From positions 1-64,000 of the forward strand of contig NZ_QBKN01000005.1 in NCBI RefSeq assembly GCF_003054175.1: a stretch of DNA of 64,000 bases, in the 5' to 3' direction. The position numbers and the translations under genes are program-made. The DNA comes from Allosediminivita pacifica (GTDB lineage Bacteria > Pseudomonadota > Alphaproteobacteria > Rhodobacterales > Rhodobacteraceae). Positions 17,011 to 27,030 of the stretch are shown here, piece by piece (position 1 is the stretch's first letter; each line of letters opens with the position of its first letter). The notes beneath the pieces were generated by a model. The model was not told where the DNA came from and ran no database searches. It saw nothing but the letters and a program-made list of their open reading frames with translations.

Positions 17011-17925
17011 ATGTCGAGCAGGGCACTCCCGAAAGTGGCGGTTCTGTTGGGTGGCCCCTCGGCCGAGCGCGAGGTGTCTCTGAGCAGTGGACAGCAATGC
17101 GCCGCCGCTTTGCGGGAAGAAGGTTTTGAAGTCGTCGAGATCGATGCTGGCACCGACCTGGTGGCCCGGCTCGACGCCGCAGCCCCTGACGTCGTCTTTA
17201 ACGCGTTGCACGGGCGTTGGGGCGAGGACGGCTGTGTGCAGGGTCTGCTCGAGTGGCTGGGCCTGCCCTATACCCATTCGGGCGTGCTGGCTTCGGCCCT
17301 CGCCATGGACAAGCAACGCTCCAAGCAGGTGTTCCGTGCCGCCGGTCTTCCGGTGGTGGAAAGCGTGCTGGCCGGGAAGGCCGAGGTTCGCGCGCGCCAC
17401 GTGCTGAGCCCGCCTTACGTCGTCAAACCCAACAACGAGGGGTCGAGCGTCGGGGTCTACCTGGTGCACGAGGGCTCCAACGGTCCGCCGCAGCTGGACG
17501 AGAGCATGCCCGAGACGGTCATGGTCGAGACCTACGCCCCCGGACGCGAGCTGACGACCACGGTGATGGGCGGACAGGCTCTGGGCGTGACCGACATCAT
17601 CACCGACGGCTGGTACGATTACGACGCCAAGTACAAGGAAGGCGGATCGCGCCACGTGGTGCCCGCCGAGATTCCCGACGAGATCACACAGGCCTGTCAG
17701 AATTACGCCCTCCGTGCGCACGAGGCACTGGGTTGCCGCGGGCTGTCGCGTACCGATTTCCGCTGGAACGAGGCGCGCGGGCTCGAGGGGCTGATCCTGC
17801 TCGAGACCAATACGCAGCCGGGTATGACGCCCACGTCGCTGTCGCCCGAACAGGCGCAGGTCGCGGGCATTTCATTCGGTGCGCTGTGCCGCTGGATGGT
17901 GGAGGACGCCTCATGTCATCGGTGA
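17011..17925 (+). CDS. ddl: D-alanine--D-alanine ligase
   Basis: ATP-grasp ligase joining two D-alanines for the peptidoglycan stem peptide, 304 residues. Typical segments are the N-terminal [13 protein letters not shown], the [10 protein letters not shown] loop, [13 protein letters not shown] in the ATP-binding lid, SRTDFRW and the Mg-binding [11 protein letters not shown] near the C-terminus. Its 3' end overlaps ftsQ by 13 bp. Located in the usual dcw position between murB and ftsQ. Confidence 0.95.
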   Translation: MSSRALPKVAVLLGGPSAEREVSLSSGQQCAAALREEGFEVVEIDAGTDLVARLDAAAPDVVFNALHGRWGEDGCVQGLLEWLGLPYTHSGVLASALAMDKQRSKQVFRAAGLPVVESVLAGKAEVRARHVLSPPYVVKPNNEGSSVGVYLVHEGSNGPPQLDESMPETVMVETYAPGRELTTTVMGGQALGVTDIITDGWYDYDAKYKEGGSRHVVPAEIPDEITQACQNYALRAHEALGCRGLSRTDFRWNEARGLEGLILLETNTQPGMTPTSLSPEQAQVAGISFGALCRWMVEDASCHR

Positions 17926-18791
17926 ATTCGCACGACCCGGCCCCGTCGCGGCTGAGCTACCGGCTTCAGCGGCTGATGCTGACGCCTTTCGTCCGCTTCA
18001 TGCTGAAGGCGGGCATTCCCCTGGGCGCGGTGATCGGGGCGGCGGGATGGTGGATCGCGATGCCCGAGAACCGCGAGGCCATCGGCGACAAGTACACTGA
18101 GATCCGCGAGTCCATCGAAAGCCGCCCCGAGTTCGAGGTCCGGCTGATGTCGGTCGAGACCGCGAGCACGAGCGTGGCCGAGGACATCCGCGAGATCCTG
18201 GCTCAGGACTTCCCGACAAGCTCGTTCGACCTCGATCTGGCCTGGATGCGCGAGCAGATCGCCGGGCTCGACGCGGTGAGGACGGCCAACCTGCGGATCG
18301 AGGATCACGTGCTGCGCGTCCATGTGACCGAGCGCGTGCCGCGACTGCTGTGGCGGCGGCCCGAAGGGCTTGAGCTGCTCGATGCCACGGGCGCGACGGT
18401 GGGCCCAGCCGGAAGCCGCAGGCTCTGGCCCGACCTGCCGGTCGTGGCGGGCGAGGGCGCGCATGCGCCCGAGGCGGTGGCCGAGGTGCTGGCGCTTTAC
18501 GACGCAATCGGGCCGCTGGAGCAGCGCTTGCGCGGCTTCGAGCGGATGGGCGCGCGGCGCTGGGACGTGGTGCTGGACCGGGGCCAGCGCATCCTGCTGC
18601 CGCCGGAAAAACCGGTGGTGGCGCTGGAGCGCTCGCTGGCCATGGACAACGCGGTCGACATGTTCGCCCGCGACCTGGTGACGGTGGATCTGCGTCTCCC
18701 GAGACGCCCGACGCTGCGGCTGAGCGAGCGGGCGATTAACGAATACTGGCGCTTCAAGGCGATCGAGGTTGGCGGAGTGAACGAAGGATGA
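17913..18791 (+). CDS. ftsQ: cell division protein FtsQ
   Basis: Bitopic inner-membrane divisome protein of 292 residues: cytoplasmic N-terminus, one membrane segment (about 32-50), a periplasmic POTRA domain (around 70-140, with [18 protein letters not shown]) and a beta domain. It links early and late division proteins (FtsB/FtsL and FtsA/FtsZ side). The ATG at 17913 follows GGAGG by 7 bases and lies inside the end of ddl. Its stop overlaps the ftsA start by 4 bp. Confidence 0.92.
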   Translation: MSSVNSHDPAPSRLSYRLQRLMLTPFVRFMLKAGIPLGAVIGAAGWWIAMPENREAIGDKYTEIRESIESRPEFEVRLMSVETASTSVAEDIREILAQDFPTSSFDLDLAWMREQIAGLDAVRTANLRIEDHVLRVHVTERVPRLLWRRPEGLELLDATGATVGPAGSRRLWPDLPVVAGEGAHAPEAVAEVLALYDAIGPLEQRLRGFERMGARRWDVVLDRGQRILLPPEKPVVALERSLAMDNAVDMFARDLVTVDLRLPRRPTLRLSERAINEYWRFKAIEVGGVNEG

Positions 18792-20116
18792 TCGAGCTAT
18801 ACGAGTCCCAGCGGGCGATGCGGAACATGCGCAAGGCGGCCATGCAGCGCGGTGTGGTTGCGATCCTCGACGTGGGCAGCTCCAAGATCGCCTGTCTCGT
18901 CCTGCGCTTCGACGGTACCGAGCCCGAGGGCGACGGCATCGGATCGCTGGCCGGGCAGTCGGGCTTTCGGGTCATCGGCGCGGCCACCACGCGGTCGCGC
19001 GGTGTGCGCTTCGGCGAGATCTCGTCGATGGGCGAGACCGAGCGCGCGATCCGCACCGCGGTGCAGGCGGCGCAGAAGATGGCCGGCATCCGCGTCGATC
19101 ACGTCATCGCATCCTTCTCGGGCGCCGATCCGCGGTCCTACGGGCTGGCGGGCAAGGTCGACGTCAGCGGCATGACGGTCAGCGAACAGGACGTGTCGCG
19201 GGCGCTGTCGGCCTGTGACGTTCCCGACTTCGGCCCGGGACGAGAGGTGCTGCACGCGCAGCCGGTGAACTTCGCGCTCGACCATCGCAGCGGTCTGATC
19301 GACCCGCGCGGGCAGATCGGCAACGAGCTGAGCTGCGACATGCACATGCTGACCGTCGATGCGCAGGCGATCCAGAACCTGGCGCATTGCGTGAAGCGTT
19401 GCGACCTGGAGCTGGCGGGCATCGCGAGCTCGGCCTACGCCAGCGGCATCGCCGCGCTGGTCGAGGACGAGCAGGAGTTGGGCGCGGCCTGCATCGACCT
19501 CGGCGGTGGCACCACCTCGATCTCGATCTTCATGAAGAAGCACATGATCTATGCCGACACGGTTCGCATGGGCGGCGATCACGTGACATCCGACATTTCC
19601 ATGGGCCTGCAGGTCCCGCTTTCCACCGCGGAACGGTTCAAGACCTTTCACGGCGGCGTCGTGGCCACGGGCATGGACGACAGCGACATCATCCAGATCG
19701 GTGGCGATACCGGCGACTGGGAGCACGACCAGCGCGAAGTCAGCCGGGCCGAGCTGATCGGCATCATTCGCCCGAGGGTCGAAGAGATCCTCGAAGAGGT
19801 GCGCGCGCGGCTGGATGCGGCGGGGTTCGACCATCTTCCGAGCCAGCAGATCGTGCTGACCGGCGGGGCGAGCCAGCTTCCCGGCTTCGACGGGCTGGCC
19901 AACAAGATCCTCGGGCAGCAGGTGCGGCTGGGCCGTCCGCTGCGCGTACACGGGCTGCCGCAGGCGGCGACCGGACCCGGTTTCGCCAGCGCAGTGGGGC
20001 TGAGCCTGTTTGCGGCGCACCCGCAGGACGAATGGTGGGATTTCGATATCCCGGTCGACAGGTTGCCCGGAGGCGGGATCCGCCGGGCCGTGAAATGGTT
20101 CCGCGATAACTGGTAG
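18788..20116 (+). CDS. ftsA: cell division protein FtsA
   Basis: Actin-like ATPase that tethers FtsZ to the membrane, 442 residues. The phosphate-1 loop ILDVGSSKIACLV lies near residue 26, phosphate-2 CIDLGGGTTSISIF near 235 and the adenosine segment VLTGGASQLPG near 357. The C-terminal tail (AVKWFRDNW) is the amphipathic membrane-targeting helix. The start is an ATGA overlap with ftsQ. A 252-bp gap separates it from ftsZ. Confidence 0.95.
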   Translation: MIELYESQRAMRNMRKAAMQRGVVAILDVGSSKIACLVLRFDGTEPEGDGIGSLAGQSGFRVIGAATTRSRGVRFGEISSMGETERAIRTAVQAAQKMAGIRVDHVIASFSGADPRSYGLAGKVDVSGMTVSEQDVSRALSACDVPDFGPGREVLHAQPVNFALDHRSGLIDPRGQIGNELSCDMHMLTVDAQAIQNLAHCVKRCDLELAGIASSAYASGIAALVEDEQELGAACIDLGGGTTSISIFMKKHMIYADTVRMGGDHVTSDISMGLQVPLSTAERFKTFHGGVVATGMDDSDIIQIGGDTGDWEHDQREVSRAELIGIIRPRVEEILEEVRARLDAAGFDHLPSQQIVLTGGASQLPGFDGLANKILGQQVRLGRPLRVHGLPQAATGPGFASAVGLSLFAAHPQDEWWDFDIPVDRLPGGGIRRAVKWFRDNW

Positions 20117-20206
20117 CGCGAAACCAAGGCATCGTGGCAAGACCCCGACGGCGCTGGCGGCGCCGACTGGTGCCATGTTTTCCAAGAACAGCGAAATCTG
20201 GTGGGG

Positions 20207-20236
20207 TTGAGGATACTCGGCAAGAAATTGCAATAT
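20207..20236 (+). promoter_or_regulatory. candidate ftsZ promoter in the ftsA-ftsZ gap
   Basis: Within the 252 bp between ftsA and ftsZ, TTGAGG (20207-20212) and CAATAT (20231-20236) are spaced by 18 bp and resemble a sigma-70 promoter. A GGTTAAG heptamer near 20292 resembles half of a CtrA site (TTAA-N7-TTAA), but no second half is present. Weak evidence; the gap length itself suggests ftsZ has its own promoter. Confidence 0.25.
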
Positions 20237-20368
20237 CCCGCCTATATTTTGGGGTGATTTCGCGTTTTTCGCGTGACGCTGCGGCCACAAGGGGTTAAGA
20301 CTGGGTAGAATAGGTGCGAAAGGGCCGGGGACACGGCCGACGGACAGACAGACAGGCGGACATAAATC

Positions 20369-22060
20369 ATGGCACTCAACCTCTCGATGCCCGGACAGGA
20401 AGAACTCAAGCCCCGGATCACCGTTTTCGGCGTGGGCGGCGCTGGCGGCAACGCCGTCAACAACATGATCGAAAAGAACCTCGCCGGGGTCGATTTCGTC
20501 GTGGCGAACACGGACGCTCAAGCGCTTCAGCAGAGCCGCGCGGAAGATCGCGTGCAGCTCGGCGTGAAGGTGACCGAAGGGCTGGGCGCGGGCGCCCGTG
20601 CCTCGGTCGGGGCAGCGGCTGCGGAAGAGAGCATCGAGCAGATCGTCGATTTCCTCGCAGGCGCGCACATGTGCTTCATCACGGCCGGCATGGGCGGCGG
20701 CACCGGGACCGGCGCCGCGCCGATCATCGCACAGGCCGCGCGTGAGCTTGGCGTGCTGACCGTGGGTGTCGTGACCAAGCCCTTCCAGTTCGAGGGCAAC
20801 AAGCGCATGCGGCAGGCCGAGGACGGCGTCGAGGCGCTGCAGAAGGTCGTCGACACGCTCATCATCATTCCGAACCAGAACCTGTTCCGGCTTGCCAACG
20901 AGAAGACCACCTTCACCGAGGCCTTCTCGATGGCCGACGACGTGCTCTACCAGGGCGTGAAGGGCGTGACCGACCTGATGGTCCGTCCGGGTCTCATCAA
21001 CCTCGACTTCGCCGACGTGCGTGCGGTGATGGACGAGATGGGCAAGGCCATGATGGGCACCGGTGAGGCCGAGGGCGAGGATCGCGCCATCCAGGCGGCC
21101 GAGAAGGCCATAGCGAACCCGCTTCTGGACGAGATCAGCCTCAAGGGCGCCAAGGGCGTGCTTATCAACATCACCGGCGGCAGCGACCTGACGCTTTTCG
21201 AACTCGACGAGGCGGCCAACCGCATCCGCGAGGAAGTGGACGCCGACGCGAACATCATCGTGGGTTCGACCCTCGACGACAGCATGGAAGGCTTCATGCG
21301 CGTCTCTGTTGTCGCGACCGGCATCGATGCCAACGGCAACACGGCGGAAACCCCGCTGCCGCGCCGCAAGCTGAGCGAACCGCTGAAGCCCGCCGCCGAA
21401 GTCGAGGCGGCGCACAATGCGCCGCGTCCGGCAGACGTGGAGCCGATTGCTGCCAAGCGCCGGGAGGCCGCCGAAGAGCGCGCACCCGAGCCGAGCCTCT
21501 TCGAGACCTACGACGACGAGATCGAGCCCGAGCCGCAGCACGACACCTACTATGACGAGGCGCCCGCCGCGCAGCAGGACGACGACGGCCTTCCGCCGCC
21601 GGCCTATCGTCCGCGCGTCGAGGAGTTTCATCCCCGCGCCGACGCGCTCGAAGCCAAGCCCGACGATTTCGTGGCGCCGCGCTCCTCTGCGCCGGGCACG
21701 CCTTCGGCCGATGCGATCCGCCGCCTTCAGAATGCGGCCGCGCGGAACCAGCAGGGCGGTCAACAGCAGCCGGCACGCGGCGAACGTCCGGGAAGCCATC
21801 AGCAGGCTCCGGTCCGTGGCGAAGGCGAAGGCGACAAGCCGCGCTTCGGGATCAACTCGCTCATCGGTCGGATGACCGGTTCGGGCGAGGGGCATCCCCC
21901 GCAGCATCAAGGCGGCGGCCAGCACCATCAGCCGGCGCAGCGGCGCCAGCAGCCGCCCGTCCAGGGGCAGCGCCCCGCCGCGGCAGCCCCGCAGGAGGAG
22001 GCCGATCCGGACCAAGAAAAGATCGAGATCCCTGCCTTCCTGCGCCGCCAGGCCAACTGA
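20369..22060 (+). CDS. ftsZ: cell division protein FtsZ
   Basis: Tubulin-like GTPase that forms the Z ring, 563 residues. The GTP-binding signature GGGTGTG is at 109-115, preceded by [10 protein letters not shown] near 21; the catalytic T7 loop reads NLDFADVR. After the globular core (to about residue 320) comes a long, low-complexity linker of roughly 230 residues, rich in Pro, Glu, Gln and His towards the end. The conserved C-terminal peptide IEIPAFLRR closes the protein and should bind FtsA and other partners. Long linkers are usual in alphaproteobacteria. Followed by an intrinsic terminator. Confidence 0.97.
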   Translation: MALNLSMPGQEELKPRITVFGVGGAGGNAVNNMIEKNLAGVDFVVANTDAQALQQSRAEDRVQLGVKVTEGLGAGARASVGAAAAEESIEQIVDFLAGAHMCFITAGMGGGTGTGAAPIIAQAARELGVLTVGVVTKPFQFEGNKRMRQAEDGVEALQKVVDTLIIIPNQNLFRLANEKTTFTEAFSMADDVLYQGVKGVTDLMVRPGLINLDFADVRAVMDEMGKAMMGTGEAEGEDRAIQAAEKAIANPLLDEISLKGAKGVLINITGGSDLTLFELDEAANRIREEVDADANIIVGSTLDDSMEGFMRVSVVATGIDANGNTAETPLPRRKLSEPLKPAAEVEAAHNAPRPADVEPIAAKRREAAEERAPEPSLFETYDDEIEPEPQHDTYYDEAPAAQQDDDGLPPPAYRPRVEEFHPRADALEAKPDDFVAPRSSAPGTPSADAIRRLQNAAARNQQGGQQQPARGERPGSHQQAPVRGEGEGDKPRFGINSLIGRMTGSGEGHPPQHQGGGQHHQPAQRRQQPPVQGQRPAAAAPQEEADPDQEKIEIPAFLRRQAN

Positions 22061-22083
22061 AGATACAGGTCACGAACTTATAC

Positions 22084-22117
22084 ACGCCCTCTGCAGTGCA
22101 GGGGGCGTTTTCTTTTT
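22084..22117 (+). terminator. intrinsic terminator after ftsZ
   Basis: A 12-nt inverted repeat (ACGCCCTCTGCA / TGCAGGGGGCGT, one G-U pair) is followed directly by TTTTCTTTTT. It lies 24 bp after the ftsZ stop and separates the ftsQAZ transcript from lpxC. The stem plus U-tract is a textbook form. Confidence 0.9.
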
Positions 22118-22302
22118 GATGACAGGATATTGGCCCGCATATCTCTTCCTGAATGCGACTTGGCCTGTTTCCGCCAACGCATGTTTCACACAGTTACAAT
22201 CTTTGATTTGAGGCACTTGGCCCCCGTCGCTATCTCCACACTCGGGGATAGGGAGAACCGCGCCGGCCCATCGGCGCCCATAAGAAGACGACGTGGGGTG
22301 AC

Positions 22303-23223
22303 ATGCAGACTACCATCCGATCCGCAGTGACGTTCGAAGGCGTTGGCCTGCATTCCGGCGCGCCCGCCCGGATGACCATCCGTCCCGCGTCCGCGGAGCA
22401 CGGCATCTGGTTCAAGCGCACCGACATCCGTCTTGGCGACGCCATGATCCCGGCGCGCTGGAACGTTGTCGAGGTCTCTCCGCTTTGCACGCAGATCGTG
22501 AACCGGGCCGGCGTCGCCGTCTCGACGATCGAGCACGTCATGGCCGCGCTTGCCGGGTGCGGCGTGCACAACGCGCTAATCGAGATCGACGGTCCCGAGG
22601 TTCCCATCCTTGACGGGTCTGCCGCACCCTTCGTGCGCGCGATCCTCAGCCGCGGTGTGCGCCAACTGGACGCGCCCGTCCGTGCCATCGAGATCCTTGC
22701 CCCCGTTGCAATCCAGACCCCCAAGGGCTGGGCTCGGCTCGAGCCCGGGCAGGGTCTGAGCATGGACTTCCACATTTCCTTCTCGGACGCCGCCATCGGC
22801 GAGCAGAACCGCCGCATGAACCTCGCCAACGGGGCCTTCGTGCGCGAGCTTTGCGACAGCCGCACCTTCTGCCGCGCCGCCGATATCGAGGCGATGCGCG
22901 CAGCCGGCAAGGCCCGTGGCGGTACCTACGAGAATGCCGTCGTGGTCGAGGGCGACCGTATCCTGAGCCCCGGTGGCCTGCGCCACGCGGACGAAGCCGT
23001 GCGGCACAAGATGCTCGATGCGCTCGGCGACCTTGCACTGGCAGGTCTGCCGATCCTCGGCCACTACACCGGCCACAAGGCCGGCCACGCGATCACGAAT
23101 GCGCTACTCCACGAGCTTTTCGCGCATCCCGAAGCCTACCGCCTGGTGACCTGTGACGCCGTGCAGGCGGCCCGTTTGCCCGGTGTGGGCGTCGAGGTCG
23201 AGGCGGTTCCGGAAGTCGCCTGA
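22303..23223 (+). CDS. lpxC: UDP-3-O-acyl-N-acetylglucosamine deacetylase
   Basis: Zinc hydrolase for the committed step of lipid A synthesis, 306 residues. Zinc ligands are His78 (STIEHVMAAL), His235 and Asp239 (RHKMLDALGD); His262 (GHKAGHAITN) is the catalytic histidine, matching E. coli spacing (79, 238, 242, 265). The ATG at 22303 follows GGGGTGAC. It has its own promoter region, since a terminator precedes it. Its presence shows an LPS-containing Gram-negative envelope. Confidence 0.96.
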   Translation: MQTTIRSAVTFEGVGLHSGAPARMTIRPASAEHGIWFKRTDIRLGDAMIPARWNVVEVSPLCTQIVNRAGVAVSTIEHVMAALAGCGVHNALIEIDGPEVPILDGSAAPFVRAILSRGVRQLDAPVRAIEILAPVAIQTPKGWARLEPGQGLSMDFHISFSDAAIGEQNRRMNLANGAFVRELCDSRTFCRAADIEAMRAAGKARGGTYENAVVVEGDRILSPGGLRHADEAVRHKMLDALGDLALAGLPILGHYTGHKAGHAITNALLHELFAHPEAYRLVTCDAVQAARLPGVGVEVEAVPEVA

Positions 23224-23357
23224 CGCGAGGGCGTCGGTCCTTGCGGCTTGTGCCTGCGGAAAACGCCGGTAAGACGTTTTGCACCCGGATCTTCTGTGCT
23301 AGAGCCAAGAAAACGCCGGGCCGGGCCCGAAGCGGGAAGCTGTGGGGGACGTCAAGC

Positions 23358-24212
23358 ATGTCATTCGACATTTTGCGCAAGGGGTGGATCGCGGCGGCCG
23401 CGATGGCGGTCGCGCTGTCTGCCTGCGACGAATTTGAGCGTCGCGAAACTGGGCCGGGCGGTACGCCGCTGGAAAGCTACACGGCCAAACAGATCTACGA
23501 GCGTGGCGAATACGAGCTCGAGAGCAACGACAACGAGGACGCCGCTTTCTATTTCGGCGAGGTCGAGCGGCTTTATCCGTATTCGGAATGGGCCAAGCGC
23601 GCTCTGATCATGCAGGCCTATGCCTTCCACGAGGACAAGGCCTACGAGGAAGCGCGCTCTGCCGCGCAGCGCTATATCGACTTTTATCCCGCCGACGAGG
23701 ATGCTGCCTACGCGCAGTATCTTCTGGCACTCAGCTACTACGATCAGATCGAGCTCGTCGGTCGCGACCAGGGACTGACTTTCCAGGCTCTGCAAGCGCT
23801 GCGCCAGGTGATCGAGCGCTATCCCGATAGTGAGTACGCGCGCAGCTCGATCCTGAAGTTCGATCTCGCCTTCGATCACCTTGCCGGCAAGGAGATGGAA
23901 GTGGGGCGCTATTACCTCAAGCGGGAACACTACGCCGCGGCGATCAATCGCTTCCGCGTGGTGGTGGAAGACTTCCAGACCACGACGCACACGGCCGAGG
24001 CGCTGCATCGTCTTGTGGAAAGCTACCTGTCGCTGGGGCTGACGGACGAGGCGCAGACCGCCGGCGCGATCCTCGGCTACAACTACCAGTCGAGCGAATG
24101 GTACGAGGACAGCTACGCGCTCCTGACCAACCAGGGCCTGAAGCCCGAGGCGCGCGGCAGCAGCTGGCTTGCCACGATCTACCGTCAGATGGTCAGGGGC
24201 GAGTGGCTTTGA
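23358..24212 (+). CDS. bamD: outer membrane assembly lipoprotein BamD
   Basis: Lipoprotein of the BAM complex, 284 residues. The signal sequence ends in a lipobox LSAC with Cys23 as the lipidated residue. TPR-like helical repeats follow, with YERGEYELES and the YPYSEWAKRAL and YPDSEYARSS segments typical of the family. The ATG at 23358 gives the shortest sensible signal peptide; the open frame upstream is not needed. The usual alphaproteobacterial neighbour order lpxC-bamD-recN is kept. Confidence 0.92.
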   Translation: MSFDILRKGWIAAAAMAVALSACDEFERRETGPGGTPLESYTAKQIYERGEYELESNDNEDAAFYFGEVERLYPYSEWAKRALIMQAYAFHEDKAYEEARSAAQRYIDFYPADEDAAYAQYLLALSYYDQIELVGRDQGLTFQALQALRQVIERYPDSEYARSSILKFDLAFDHLAGKEMEVGRYYLKREHYAAAINRFRVVVEDFQTTTHTAEALHRLVESYLSLGLTDEAQTAGAILGYNYQSSEWYEDSYALLTNQGLKPEARGSSWLATIYRQMVRGEWL

Positions 24213-24220
24213 ACCGGGGG

Positions 24221-24242
24221 AGGCACGCCTGCGGGCGTGCCT
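24221..24242 (+). other. stem-loop between bamD and recN
   Basis: A 9-bp perfect stem (AGGCACGCC / GGCGTGCCT) with a 4-nt loop starts 8 bp after the bamD stop and ends 12 bp before the recN ATG. No U-tract follows. It could attenuate read-through or protect the bamD message. Confidence 0.45.
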
Positions 24243-24254
24243 GATACATCCACC

Positions 24255-25907
24255 ATGCTTCGCGCACTTGAGATCCGCGACATTCTCATCATCGACCGGC
24301 TGGATCTGTCGTTCCGCCCGGGACTGAACGTGCTGACCGGCGAGACCGGGGCGGGCAAGTCGATCCTTCTGGATTCGCTCGGCTTCGTTCTGGGTTGGCG
24401 TGGCCGCGCCGAATTGGTTCGGGGCGGCGCCGCGCAGGGCGAGGTCACGGCGGTCTTTGACCTGGCCGAGGGCCACGCGGCGCGCGCGGTTCTGGCCGAT
24501 GCCGGGCTGCCCGAAGGCGACGAGCTGATCCTGCGCCGCGTGAATACGAAGGATGGTCGCAAGACCGGTTGGGTCAACGACCGGCGTGTGTCGGGCGACG
24601 TCCTGCGGCGGCTGTCTGAAACGCTCGTGGAGCTTCACGGACAGCACGACGACCGTGGGCTTCTGGACCCCAAGGGGCACCGGGACATCCTCGACACCTA
24701 CGCGGGCCTTGAGCCGATGCTGGCCGATCTGCGGGGCCTCTGGTCGGCACGCGGACGGGCGCGCAAGGCGCTGGATGCTGCGCGCAAGGCGCTGGACGAG
24801 GCGCGGGCGGAAGAGGAATTCCTGCGCCATTCCGTCGAAGAGTTGACCGAGCTGGCGCCCGAGGTCGGCGAGGACGAAGCGCTCGATACCCGCCGACGGC
24901 TTATGCAAGGCGCCGAGAAGATCCGTGAAGACATTTCCAAGGCCTCCGGCGCGCTTGGCTACGATGGGGCCGAAGGGGCGATGGCCGATGCCCTGCGTCG
25001 GCTTGAAGGCGCGTCTGAAGGCGCCGACGGGCGGCTGGACGAGCCGATCGCGGCGCTGGCACGCGCCATGGCCGAACTGGACGATGCGGCGCGCGGTGTG
25101 GCTGATTGCCTCGATGCGCTGGAATTCGATCCCTTTGAGCTCGAGGCGACCGAGGAGCGGCTTTTCGCGATCCGGGGGCTGGCCCGAAAGCACCAAGTGA
25201 TGCCCGACGATCTGCCCGAGCTGGCCGAGACGTTGTCGGCGCGGCTGGAGGCGCTGGACGCCGGGGCCGGCAAGATCGGCGAGCTGGAAGCCGAGGTTGC
25301 GGCGGCGGATGCCGCCGATGACGGCGCGGCCACCGCCCTGACCGAGGCGCGGGGCAAGGCCGCAGCGCGGCTGGATGCTGCGGTGTCCTCCGAGCTTGCG
25401 CCGCTGAAGATGGAGCGCGCGGTTTTCGAGACGCGACTGACCGAGGCTGCGCCGGGCCCGGAGGGCCGCGACGCGGTGCAGTTCACCGTCGCAACGAACC
25501 CCGGCGCGCCCGCCGGGCCGCTCAACAAGATCGCCTCGGGCGGCGAGCTGAGCCGCTTCCTGCTGGCACTCAAGGTCTGCCTGTCGGAAGAGCGGAACGC
25601 GGGCGTGACGATGATCTTCGACGAGATCGACCGCGGCGTGGGCGGGGCAACCGCCGATGCCGTGGGCCGCAGGCTCAAGGCGCTGGCGGGTGAGGGGCAG
25701 GTCCTGGTCGTGACCCACTCGCCGCAGGTGGCGGCGCTTGGCGGGCATCATTGGCGCGTCGAAAAGCGCGTCAACGGAGAGGTCACCACCTCGACCGTGG
25801 TGCCGCTGGACGCGGGCGAGCGCGAGAGCGAAATCGCACGGATGCTGTCAGGCGACACGGTGACCGACGAGGCCCGCGCCGCTGCGCGGGCGCTGCTGAC
25901 AGGCTAG
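24255..25907 (+). CDS. recN: DNA repair protein RecN
   Basis: SMC-like ATPase acting in double-strand break repair, 550 residues. Walker A GETGAGKS at 29-36, a central coiled-coil region (about 150-370, with many Ala/Glu/Arg heptads), then the signature IASGGELSRFLLALK and the DEIDRGVGGATADAVG segment near the C-terminus. I prefer the ATG at 24255 over the GTG at 24237, which lies inside the stem-loop. It follows bamD as in many alphaproteobacteria and converges with the AI-2E family gene. Confidence 0.93.
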   Translation: MLRALEIRDILIIDRLDLSFRPGLNVLTGETGAGKSILLDSLGFVLGWRGRAELVRGGAAQGEVTAVFDLAEGHAARAVLADAGLPEGDELILRRVNTKDGRKTGWVNDRRVSGDVLRRLSETLVELHGQHDDRGLLDPKGHRDILDTYAGLEPMLADLRGLWSARGRARKALDAARKALDEARAEEEFLRHSVEELTELAPEVGEDEALDTRRRLMQGAEKIREDISKASGALGYDGAEGAMADALRRLEGASEGADGRLDEPIAALARAMAELDDAARGVADCLDALEFDPFELEATEERLFAIRGLARKHQVMPDDLPELAETLSARLEALDAGAGKIGELEAEVAAADAADDGAATALTEARGKAAARLDAAVSSELAPLKMERAVFETRLTEAAPGPEGRDAVQFTVATNPGAPAGPLNKIASGGELSRFLLALKVCLSEERNAGVTMIFDEIDRGVGGATADAVGRRLKALAGEGQVLVVTHSPQVAALGGHHWRVEKRVNGEVTTSTVVPLDAGERESEIARMLSGDTVTDEARAAARALLTG

Positions 25908-25911
25908 AGCC

Positions 25912-27030
25912 TCACTCCGCCTCGGCGGGGCGCTGCGGTTTCTCGGCGCCGCGGGCCGAGAGGAAGTGGCCGACGCCCTCGAGTTGGGGGATGTGCTCGC
26001 AGAAGGTCCGCACGGCCACAAGCAGCGGCAGGGCGACCAGCATGCCGACTACGGTCCAGAGCCAGGCGAAGAACATCACTGACAGGAAGACCATCACGGT
26101 GTTCAGTCGCAGGCTGCGGCCGACGAAGTAGGGGGTGACGAGCTGGCCCTCGATGCTCGTGAGCAGGAAATAGACGCCTGCGACCACGGCGGCCTCGTTG
26201 ATCGAGCTGAGGCTGAGGATGCCGACGACGGCCGCAGCCGCGACGCCGGCGAGGGCGCCGAGGTAGGGTATGAAATTTAGCAGGCAGGCCAGGACGCCGA
26301 AGAGGATGGCGTTGGGCATGTCGAGCAGCCACATGGAGATCCCGACGCTGACGCCGAGACCGGCGTTGATGACCGTGATGGTGAAGAGGTAGCGCGAGAG
26401 CTTCCGCTCGATGTCGTAGGCGATCCGGATGGCGCGGCGCTTGTCGGAGAAGGCCGGCAGGACGTGCACGATCTTTTCGTAGAACATGTCGCCGGAGGCG
26501 AGCAGGAAGAAGAGAAGGATGAGGGTGAAGACCATCTGGGCGATGACGCTGGGGATCGTCATGAGAAAGCCGAAGGCGGTGCTGTCCTCCTCGATCTTGA
26601 CCCGCTGGACGCCCGGTTCGGCCTCGCCTTCGGTGAACTCACCGAACTGATCGGCGGCCTTCTGCATGCCCTCGGTCATGCCACGCAGTTCTTCGAGCTT
26701 GTAACGGAGTTCGTAGCCGAGGGTGGGGGCACGGTCGACCCAGTCGGCGACGGGGGCGGAGAGGGTCAGGACACCCGCGGCGAGCCCGGTCAGGAGCGTG
26801 CCCACGATCAGCGTCGCGGCGAGCCCGGTGGGCAGGCCAAACCGTTCGGCCTGCCGTCGGACCGGGCTGAAGACCAGCATCAGGAGCAGGGCCAGCACCA
26901 TGGGCATGAGAAAGCTGCGTGCGTAGGCGAGGCCCGCGACAAAGAGCAACAGAAAAATGCCGATGACGGCCCATCTGGGCACGGCACCCTTGGTGGCCGG
27001 TTCGGGGCCGGCCTGCTCTTCGGTGGTCAA
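25912..27030 (-). CDS. AI-2E family transporter (PerM/YdiK type)
   Basis: Polytopic inner-membrane protein, 372 residues, with about eight membrane segments and a hydrophilic insert (about 105-150) between the second and third pairs. Family segments include FIPYLGAL near residue 260 and the TPYFVGRSLRLN loop. Members are proposed exporters or ion antiporters; the AI-2 link is not general, so the substrate is unknown. The start appears to be TTG at 27030, preceded by GGGAG about 6 bases upstream; no ATG lies before residue 42. It converges with recN, 4 bp apart. Confidence 0.85.
   Translation of the reverse strand: MTTEEQAGPEPATKGAVPRWAVIGIFLLLFVAGLAYARSFLMPMVLALLLMLVFSPVRRQAERFGLPTGLAATLIVGTLLTGLAAGVLTLSAPVADWVDRAPTLGYELRYKLEELRGMTEGMQKAADQFGEFTEGEAEPGVQRVKIEEDSTAFGFLMTIPSVIAQMVFTLILLFFLLASGDMFYEKIVHVLPAFSDKRRAIRIAYDIERKLSRYLFTITVINAGLGVSVGISMWLLDMPNAILFGVLACLLNFIPYLGALAGVAAAAVVGILSLSSINEAAVVAGVYFLLTSIEGQLVTPYFVGRSLRLNTVMVFLSVMFFAWLWTVVGMLVALPLLVAVRTFCEHIPQLEGVGHFLSARGAEKPQRPAEAE

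Noticed and set aside
18797-22015. Minus-strand open frame of over 1000 codons across ftsA and ftsZ
   Set aside because: It spans two certain genes and their intergenic gap; the length is a GC-bias artefact.
23260-23319. Ten-base direct repeat AAAACGCCGG, 50 bp apart, upstream of bamD
   Set aside because: Too short to exceed chance in GC-rich DNA and not part of a larger structure.
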